From assembly GCA_030747075.1 (NCBI GenBank), contig JASLLL010000046.1, positions 1 through 14,494 on the forward strand: 14,494 bases of DNA. Reading direction: 5' to 3'. The notes beneath the pieces were generated by a model that saw nothing but the letters and a program-made list of their open reading frames with translations, was not told the origin of the DNA and ran no database searches. The position numbers were made by a program, and so were the translations under genes. Positions 1 to 5,575 of the stretch are shown here, in pieces. The DNA is from Gemmatimonadota bacterium (lineage in GTDB: Bacteria; ARS69). The stretch's first letter is position 1, and each line of letters starts with the position of its first letter.

Positions 1-77
1 GCTCTTCGCGCCTCCAACAGGCGGTCTTCGTGCCCTTTCGCTACCGCGCGTCACTTCCGGCGGTCGTCGCCGTCATG
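1..77. repeat. 77-bp direct repeat, left copy
   Basis: These bases are identical, base for base, to 4471-4547. In the right copy they encode the signal-peptide region of the transglutaminase-like gene. Here the same plus-strand frame (GTG at 30) runs through the shared bases and then hits TAG at 84-86 after 18 codons, so this copy is a truncated 5' gene fragment. Identity stops abruptly at base 78, and the window starts exactly at the first repeated base. Seventy-seven is also a standard k-mer length in de Bruijn assemblers, so an assembly-graph overlap is a serious alternative to a biological duplication. Confidence 0.95.
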
Positions 78-95
78 GAAGCGTAGCCGAGATCC

Positions 96-345
96 CGACC
101 AGACATGATTCGGACGCTCGGCCCGACGACGAACACACAAGCCGTCGGTAAGCCAGAGCCGGGCTCGCTTCGGCTGTTTCTTCGGGACCTGCAGTCCCTC
201 TTGATGCCAGATGCGCACGACGCGTTTGTGGTTCACGCGCGACCCCTCCCGCCAACGCAGGGCTGTACCCACCGGTAGCCGTATCGACCCTACTCGCCCG
301 CGATCTTGACGATTCGATTCGTCAGGGACGCTTCGTCATTGCGAA
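96..345 (-). pseudogene. IS3-family OrfB transposase remnant
   Basis: The minus strand carries, in broken frames, the start of an IS3-family OrfB transposase. Reading from 345 downward, an NDEASLTNRIVKIAGE stretch resembles the HTH_21-type region (DE.ALT.RIV.LA). A TAG at 292-290 sits where a Tyr is usual (..YGRYGYR). GRYGYRW follows, and a 1-nt frame change near 265-272 leads into GTALRWREGSRVNHKRV, then VPKKQPKRARLW and RPNHVWS. Resemblance ends near base 96, where the rve (DDE) catalytic domain should begin. No terminal inverted repeats and no OrfA are visible. The piece is too short and broken to be active. Family assignment rests on the RVNHKRV and PNHVWS motifs and is quite secure; which IS it came from cannot be told. 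Confidence 0.8.
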
Positions 346-346
346 T

Positions 347-365
347 CGCAGGCTTGTGGCCTGCG
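347..365. other. Short perfect stem-loop
   Basis: CGCAGGC, a 5-nt TTGTG loop, then GCCTGCG form a 7-bp perfect hairpin next to the upstream edge of the transposase remnant. It lies about 140 nt downstream of the C25-like gene and has no T-run, so it is not a convincing intrinsic terminator. It could be a dispersed palindromic repeat or chance in GC-rich DNA. From here to the stop codon at 502 I see nothing else. Confidence 0.4.
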
Positions 366-501
366 TCGAACGCGCCCGACCCGGTGCCAGAACGATCCGG
401 CCTCCAGCACCCGCCTCCCCCACGATTGGAGATGGAACTCCGGGAAGCGGTTTCCTGTGCTTCGCCCCAGGCTCCATGGCTTCCACTCTCTGATGGAAAG
501 A

Positions 502-3426
502 TCACTTCAGCAGCAGGGTCTTCCGGGAGTGGTTCGCTTCGCTGGTTTGAAGTCTGAGGAAGTACAGGCCGGACGACGCTTGGGTGCCTCGATCTGTCCG
601 ACCGTCCCAGACAACCCGATGTGGGCCAGCTTGGTGAAGTCCATCGACCAGCGTCCGAACCAGGCGCCCCCCGACGTCGTAGACGTACACCATCGCAGGA
701 CCCTTCCGGGAGAGCGTGAAGTCGAACGTCGAGTTGTGCCGGAACGGATTCGGGAATGTGTTCCCGGCCGAGAACCGATACTGTACAGGCATCGGCTCCA
801 GAATACCGGTTGCGATAGTCGGCGTCATGACTACGGCTGTCGGATCCCCTATGTAGTTATACACGAGGCATCCGTCGCGGACGTGCGGCTCAGCGCCGTG
901 CGTGTCCCACACCTCGCGGATGCCGTCCCAGCAGGCGAACACCGGAGACTGGTAGACGTTCGCCGTGTACCGCGGCGTGACGGCGACCGCGATCAGGTGG
1001 TTCACGGCGTCCCAGGATCCGCAACTTGGTCCGAATCCGGCGATCGGTCCGCGCGAGTAGCCGAACATCCACGCGTACATGTCGGGAAGCATGTTCAGCT
1101 GCGGCGGCGTCCCCAGATCCACATCCTCTGCCCACGCGAAGTTCCACGTGGCGCAGGTGGCTCCGAGGACAAACGGCTTCATCTTCGACCATAGATACCC
1201 CGTCGTCCAGACGCTGTCCCCCCAGAACGGTTCGGTAACGAATGCCGCCGTCGCGTACGCCTTGGAGTAGACCGAGAAGTAGTTGATCATCCCAGGCCCC
1301 CTGGAATTCCACTCGCTCGCGACGCCGTAGTTCGTCTCGGCGGTGAAAACCAGGTCGCTCTCGTACAGCGGAATCGGATTCAGGCCGTTGAGCAGCGCAC
1401 TCGTTGCAGCGTAGGTCGCGAGTGCCTGTTCGCCGTCGCCCGCCTCCGTGTGGTCCATGTCGCCGATGCAGTACAGGACATTATTGAAGCCCGGGTAGCC
1501 TTCGTAATTGGCACTCTGCACCTTGTACGCGTACTCGAGGGCCCGGTTGGGATCTGCGAGCGGCACCCGGCCGATGTAGAGTCCATCGTCCGGGCGTCCT
1601 TCCGCGTCCCCGTCGAGGTCGATGTACCACCCGTCGCCCTCGCGGTACGGACTCCAGTACCCGATGTCCTTCGTCGGTCGCCCATTGGTGTCGAATCGCG
1701 GGCACGGGATCTGAATCAAGGCATTATTGCCCTGATACCCCGCAGCGATGCGATTGGTCCGCTGGGTCTGCCACTCCGGTGTCACCCAGTGCTGTGGCCA
1801 CAGCGGGCCGTCGAACCAAGGTCCATCGTTGTCTCGACCGACGAGACAGAACACCGTGACGCCGTTTCCGGCATCGATCGCGATCTGGTTCCTGATCGCA
1901 TTCGCGAGTGCCGTCCAGTCGTTGACGTCGGATGGGTACCCGTCGATGTTCCGTTCATACGCTGTCCAGCCCCTGGCCTGCGCCGTCGATGCGAGCACCT
2001 GGTACGCGGATGTGTGCGAACCGGGGTAGTAGTACGCGACCTTAGTGTTCGGTCCGTTGAGGAGCATCTGCCGCTGCGGACGGTCTGCGAACGCTTGCGC
2101 AACGCTGGCCATCCACTCCACATTGCTCCCCTCCGTCGCCGGGATCGTCTCCAGCGGCGGGACTGTGTCCTCGACCTGGACGCTCATGTGGTACCGGACG
2201 TTATCATTCGTCTCGGTCTCGAACAGCTGGAAGTACTTGAACCCGGTGCTGGAGACGTCGAAGACGATCTCGCCCGGTTGTGGATCGGTGATGCGACCGA
2301 CTTCCGTCCACGGGCCGACTGAAGTGTCACTGCCCATGAGGAAGAGATCCCGGGTCTCGAACAGGACGGTGACCTTGAAGCGTACCGTCTTGTCCGCTTG
2401 GACGTACCGCATGCCGGAGACATCGGCGGCGCTTCCGTCGCCGTTCTTGATGCGAACACGATAGTCGCCCGGCGCCATCCAGAGCAGTGAAGTCCGTGCA
2501 CTCTCGATGTCAATCGCAGAAGCGACGATGTACCCTTTGCCTGTGTCCGAAGCGGCGATCTCCGCGTGGAGACGGTTGGATCCGACCCAGTAAGCGTCCT
2601 CGACATAAAAGGGTCCTTCGGTGAAGACGGCACTCTCGGCGGACTGACTGGTGTTCACGTCACACGTGAAGTCCAGATCCAGTCCCTCGACATTGTCGAT
2701 CTGCTGGCCGGAGTAGCCGGAGTACCCCGCGACCATCGGTGCCGGCACGATCTGATCGGTCGTGCCGATCGCTGACGTCTCGGTCCAGCCGCTGGGCATC
2801 TCGTCGAATGCACCGTCGGCATTCTCGCCTTCCCGGAGCGCGCCGAAGAACGCATTGATGCCTTGCGAGCCAGTCGTACACAGGCCGATGGGCATACAGA
2901 CGTAGTCCGCGTTCACCCAGTTGTCGAACTGGTCGCCGTAGCACGCAACATTCATCCAGATCGCGCCGCCCATCCAGACATACTCTGCAAGGTGAGAGTA
3001 CCGGTAGCCAACATGATCGGACACACCCGCCACGGCTCCACGGTACAGACGATACGTGTCCGTGAAGTACACCGAGTCCGCCTTCGCCGCACCGGTCGTG
3101 TCGGGCGGGTAGACATTCGCGTACGCCGCACCGGTTGCGTTTCCGTGCGTGAAACCGAAACCACAACCGATCGCATCGCCGAGAAAGGTCTCGACCGTCT
3201 CGTATGTCACGGTCGGATCGTAGGTCAGCGCGACATTGTAGTGCCGCGTGACCGGGTGGTTCATCTGAGCGATGTCCTGGCGAGCCGCGTAGGTACTGTT
3301 GAAGTCCCACGCGTACGGTTCGATGGCGAGCCCGTAGCTACTCGTGGGCGTGGTATTCGCGTGAGCGGAAGCGCAGAGAATGGACAGCACGATGCAGACG
3401 CCCACGATGGTGATTGGGCGCCTCAT
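502..3426 (-). CDS. Secreted gingipain (C25)-like protein with FlgD/T9SS-like C-terminal domain
   Basis: 974 aa. The start is ATG at 3426 because it opens a signal peptide (MRRPITIVGV, then a hydrophobic run ending near SAHA at 20-23); upstream codons in frame read as low-complexity Arg-rich shadow. Residues about 462-870 resemble peptidase family C25: a VTVFCLVG strand (523-530), YIDLDGD...DDGLYIGRVP (601-622) and the typical closing YNYIGDP (856-862). The expected Cys strand is present (PFVLGATC, Cys758), but the usual NYxGHG His motif reads NYFSVYS (715-721), so the catalytic His is absent. A separate N-terminal region has FTHGN (His94) and MNVACYG (Cys162), which looks like another HG/AC pair of the caspase/C25 fold. 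Residues about 880-974 form a FlgD/T9SS-like Ig module (VYDVGGRLVRTL, VVWDG, SSGLYFLRL) with a basic tail. It is the second gene of an operon, 2 nt after the 255-aa gene. Secretion is well supported, C25 relationship fairly so; protease activity is uncertain. Confidence 0.8.
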   Translation of the reverse strand: MRRPITIVGVCIVLSILCASAHANTTPTSSYGLAIEPYAWDFNSTYAARQDIAQMNHPVTRHYNVALTYDPTVTYETVETFLGDAIGCGFGFTHGNATGAAYANVYPPDTTGAAKADSVYFTDTYRLYRGAVAGVSDHVGYRYSHLAEYVWMGGAIWMNVACYGDQFDNWVNADYVCMPIGLCTTGSQGINAFFGALREGENADGAFDEMPSGWTETSAIGTTDQIVPAPMVAGYSGYSGQQIDNVEGLDLDFTCDVNTSQSAESAVFTEGPFYVEDAYWVGSNRLHAEIAASDTGKGYIVASAIDIESARTSLLWMAPGDYRVRIKNGDGSAADVSGMRYVQADKTVRFKVTVLFETRDLFLMGSDTSVGPWTEVGRITDPQPGEIVFDVSSTGFKYFQLFETETNDNVRYHMSVQVEDTVPPLETIPATEGSNVEWMASVAQAFADRPQRQMLLNGPNTKVAYYYPGSHTSAYQVLASTAQARGWTAYERNIDGYPSDVNDWTALANAIRNQIAIDAGNGVTVFCLVGRDNDGPWFDGPLWPQHWVTPEWQTQRTNRIAAGYQGNNALIQIPCPRFDTNGRPTKDIGYWSPYREGDGWYIDLDGDAEGRPDDGLYIGRVPLADPNRALEYAYKVQSANYEGYPGFNNVLYCIGDMDHTEAGDGEQALATYAATSALLNGLNPIPLYESDLVFTAETNYGVASEWNSRGPGMINYFSVYSKAYATAAFVTEPFWGDSVWTTGYLWSKMKPFVLGATCATWNFAWAEDVDLGTPPQLNMLPDMYAWMFGYSRGPIAGFGPSCGSWDAVNHLIAVAVTPRYTANVYQSPVFACWDGIREVWDTHGAEPHVRDGCLVYNYIGDPTAVVMTPTIATGILEPMPVQYRFSAGNTFPNPFRHNSTFDFTLSRKGPAMVYVYDVGGRLVRTLVDGLHQAGPHRVVWDGRTDRGTQASSGLYFLRLQTSEANHSRKTLLLK

Positions 3427-3428
3427 GG

Positions 3429-4196
3429 CTACCGCACCTTCTGCTCTTCTCGGATCAGCTCCACGTTCGGGTACCGGTCGGTGAAGATGCCCGTGTTCAT
3501 GAACACGGACCCGTCCAGCTCCTCGCGGTCGACGGAGGAGCGATCGCGGAGCAGCTCCATGGCCTCCAGCGTCCGCGCCTTCGCGACGACGTTGCCGGTG
3601 ACGATGTTGTTGTTCGAGCCGAACGCGACCACCCCTCCGCACTCCATGACGGTGTCGAATTCCGCAATCGTCTCCTCATGGATACGGCGGAAGTCCGTCT
3701 CGGTCGGGGGCGTGTAGACGATTGGTTCGGTCATCCCGTCAGTCGGGAAGCCGATGAACATCTCACAGGAATGACCGGTCCGCTGGCGAATCGACTCGTC
3801 CATAAGCCGCTGTACCCAGCAGCCGTTCTCGACCCGTCTGAGCGAACCCGGCACAATCTGTCCGGACTGCTCGATCGTCTGGTAGAACGCTTCACGCTTG
3901 TTCGCGCGCAGCGCCGGCTGCACGTAGGCGTAAAACGCGTCGTTGTGGACCAGGCGGCTCCACGACACCTGATCGGTTGTGACCGAAGTTGTCTGCGGCT
4001 CCGTGCCGCGGATCTCTAGATACACCTTCCCGTTCAGGTAGAGTGTCGGGGTACCGATGCCCGTCCAGACATAGGGCGACTCGATGACCTCCCCGTGCCC
4101 GATGGCCAGACCGGGACTGGGGGACGACCCGTGGCTGGCGAACGCAAGACTGCCGAGCAGAATCACGATCGCAGCGAGAGAGAACGAGCGCGGCAT
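3429..4196 (-). CDS. Secreted protein of unknown function, operon partner of C25-like protein
   Basis: 255 aa; I do not recognise a family. The start is ATG at 4196: it is preceded by AAAGGAG at good spacing and opens a signal peptide (MPRSFSLAAIVILLGSLAFA, cleavage near residue 20). An in-frame ATG at 4346, preceded by GGGAGG, would add 50 residues ahead of the signal peptide and is less likely. The mature protein has a YVWTGIGTPTLYLNGKVYLEI strand-like region (42-62), two Cys in the middle (126, 144), Cys186, and a polar FGSNNNIVTGN stretch (192-202). No membrane anchor or sorting domain is visible. The stop (TAG 3431-3429) lies 2 nt before the next gene's ATG, so the two are very likely co-transcribed and co-translated. 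A role in the same extracellular process (substrate, chaperone or inhibitor) is inference from the coupling only. Confidence 0.75.
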   Translation of the reverse strand: MPRSFSLAAIVILLGSLAFASHGSSPSPGLAIGHGEVIESPYVWTGIGTPTLYLNGKVYLEIRGTEPQTTSVTTDQVSWSRLVHNDAFYAYVQPALRANKREAFYQTIEQSGQIVPGSLRRVENGCWVQRLMDESIRQRTGHSCEMFIGFPTDGMTEPIVYTPPTETDFRRIHEETIAEFDTVMECGGVVAFGSNNNIVTGNVVAKARTLEAMELLRDRSSVDREELDGSVFMNTGIFTDRYPNVELIREEQKVR

Positions 4197-4499
4197 GTCG
4201 CACTCCTTTCGGAAGGCGGCGCGTACCGAACCTGGTGAATCGATGCGTGCGGTACGCGCCGAGGGGAAGCCAAGACCGTCCGCCAGCGACAGGAGAAGTC
4301 CGTATCGGTCGGGAGAGTGAAGGAGACTGGACAGGCGCAGACGCATGGTGGATCCTCCCGGTTCGTCGGCCGGAAGGGGACGGCTCATTCGGACCGTCTT
4401 CCTCCGGCCGCGACACCATTGTAAACCATGACCGGTCGGTCGGCATAGTCGGTCTTCCCCTTCGTGAGAGGCTCTTCGCGCCTCCAACAGGCGGTCTTC
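4197..4499. other. Divergent intergenic region, includes right repeat start
   Basis: About 300 nt separate the two divergent genes. On the minus strand a TACAAT hexamer lies at 4423-4418, but no convincing -35 stands 16-19 nt upstream, so promoter status is weak. A GGGAGG followed by ATG at 4346 on the minus strand is a good-looking initiation site in frame with the 255-aa gene; it may be an alternative start or a vestigial leader. From 4471 the bases belong to the 77-bp repeat. The left-block/right-block junction falls in this region. No RNA gene was seen. Confidence 0.4.
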
Positions 4500-4547
4500 G
4501 TGCCCTTTCGCTACCGCGCGTCACTTCCGGCGGTCGTCGCCGTCATG
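4471..4547. repeat. 77-bp direct repeat, right copy
   Basis: Exact copy of bases 1-77. Here the repeat is in its natural reading context: the plus-strand frame continues without break from the signal peptide into the transglutaminase-like mature protein, with ATG at 4545-4547 being an internal Met of the hydrophobic core. This makes the right copy the parental one and the left copy the fragment. Confidence 0.95.
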
Positions 4548-5486
4548 CTGGTGGCCCCTGCCGCCCCCGCCGCGGACGCCGTGCGCCACATCGCCTTCAC
4601 CTACTCCGCCATGCTGGACTCCCTCCCCGCCGGAGTCGGCCCCGTCCATATCTTTCTCCCGATCGCGACGAACACTCCGCATCAGCAGGTTCTCTCCCGA
4701 GAGATCACCGCGTCCATTCCGGGCGAACTCCGCGAAGAACCCGGCTACGGAAACCTCTTCTGGCACGGAATGGTCGCGGAGTCAGACGGAGCGCCGATTA
4801 CCGTGGACATCCGCTGCCTCGTCCGCAGAAGCGGCGTGTCCGCGTCGGCGGATGCCGCGCCGGAGGCGGACCGGGCCTCGCTTGCACGCTTTCTCGCGCC
4901 GAACGCGCTGGTCCCGGTCGGCGGGGAACTCATCGACCCCATTGCCGACACCATCGCACCCGGTGAAGACTCCCCGCGGAGAATCGCACGCGCGGTTTAC
5001 GACTATGTCATCGACCACATGGTGTACTCAAAGGAGGGCGCCGGGTGGGGAGCCGGGAATACCTCCTGGGCCTGTGACGCACGCTACGGAAACTGCACCG
5101 ACTTCCACGCGCTCTTCATTTCCCTCGCGCGGGCGCGGGGAATCCCGGCGCGGTTCGAGATCGGCTTTCCGATTCCCATGGACCGGTCCGCAGGCCGCGT
5201 CACGGGTTACCACTGCTGGGTGAACTTCCACCTTCCCGGCGCGGGCTGGATTCCCGCGGATGCCTCCGAAGCGCGCAAGCACCCCGGCCAGCGTGACTTC
5301 CTCTTCGGAAATCTCCGCCCGGACAGGATTCGCTTCTCCGTCGGCCGGGATCTGGAGCTTGGCAAGGGACACACCACGGGACCATTGAACTTCTTCATCT
5401 ACCCGCATGTGGAAGTGGCCGGGAAGATCTACGAGGGCGTCACCACGCGGTTTGCGTTTGAGGAGCGACACGCGACCACCCCGTGA
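4500..5486 (+). CDS. Secreted transglutaminase-like (Cys-His-Asp) protein
   Basis: 328 aa from GTG 4500, chosen because AGGCGG lies about 6 nt upstream and the protein then opens as a compact signal peptide (PFRYRASLPAVVAVM..APAAPAADA, cleavage near residue 27). An in-frame GTG at 4464 would give 340 aa but has no ribosome binding site. The C-terminal half carries the transglutaminase/arylamine-transferase-like core: ARAVYDYVIDHMVY, then YGNCTDFHALFISLAR with nucleophile Cys199, GIPARFEIGFPIP, GYHCWVNF with His238, and GWIPADAS with Asp254. The N-terminal 130 residues resemble the beta-rich leader common in bacterial transglutaminase-like exported proteins. The bacterial family mostly contains proteases or amidases of peptides and cell wall rather than crosslinkers; the substrate here is unknown. 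The gene stands alone on the plus strand and converges on the sulfatase-like gene. Its first 48 coding bases lie in the 77-bp repeat. Confidence 0.85.
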   Translation: MPFRYRASLPAVVAVMLVAPAAPAADAVRHIAFTYSAMLDSLPAGVGPVHIFLPIATNTPHQQVLSREITASIPGELREEPGYGNLFWHGMVAESDGAPITVDIRCLVRRSGVSASADAAPEADRASLARFLAPNALVPVGGELIDPIADTIAPGEDSPRRIARAVYDYVIDHMVYSKEGAGWGAGNTSWACDARYGNCTDFHALFISLARARGIPARFEIGFPIPMDRSAGRVTGYHCWVNFHLPGAGWIPADASEARKHPGQRDFLFGNLRPDRIRFSVGRDLELGKGHTTGPLNFFIYPHVEVAGKIYEGVTTRFAFEERHATTP

Positions 5487-5509
5487 GCCCCGCGTTCCCC
5501 GGGAACCGC

Positions 5510-5527
5510 GCGCCGCACACTCCGCCC
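5510..5527. repeat. 18-bp direct repeat, copy 1
   Basis: GCGCCGCACACTCCGCCC occurs here and again at 5557-5574, 47 nt apart, in the 89-nt space between the convergent transglutaminase-like and sulfatase-like genes. The two are exact. A short duplication is the simplest reading; no T-run or strong stem makes a standard terminator. Confidence 0.85.
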
Positions 5528-5556
5528 CGTTCTCCGGGAGCCGGGCGTGATGCGCG

Positions 5557-5574
5557 GCGCCGCACACTCCGCCC
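5557..5574. repeat. 18-bp direct repeat, copy 2
   Basis: Exact second copy of the 18-bp sequence at 5510-5527. It ends one base before the stop codon (5578-5576) of the minus-strand sulfatase-like gene. Confidence 0.85.
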
Positions 5575-5575
5575 G

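Noticed and set aside
1-77. Reverse-strand HDGDDRRK in the left repeat resembling the THDGRK region of IS3 transposases
   Set aside because: The frame stops straight after it, spacing to WS is altered, and the same bases make a sound signal peptide in the right copy; treated as chance.
1450-3717. Several plus-strand open frames opposite the C25-like gene (around 1450-2322 and 2863-3717)
   Set aside because: Low-complexity Arg/Val-rich products without ribosome sites; the minus-strand frame has signal peptide, C25 marks and a C-terminal module.
4418-4423. TACAAT as -10 box for the secreted two-gene operon
   Set aside because: No -35-like hexamer at 16-19 nt upstream; kept only as a remark in the intergenic entry.
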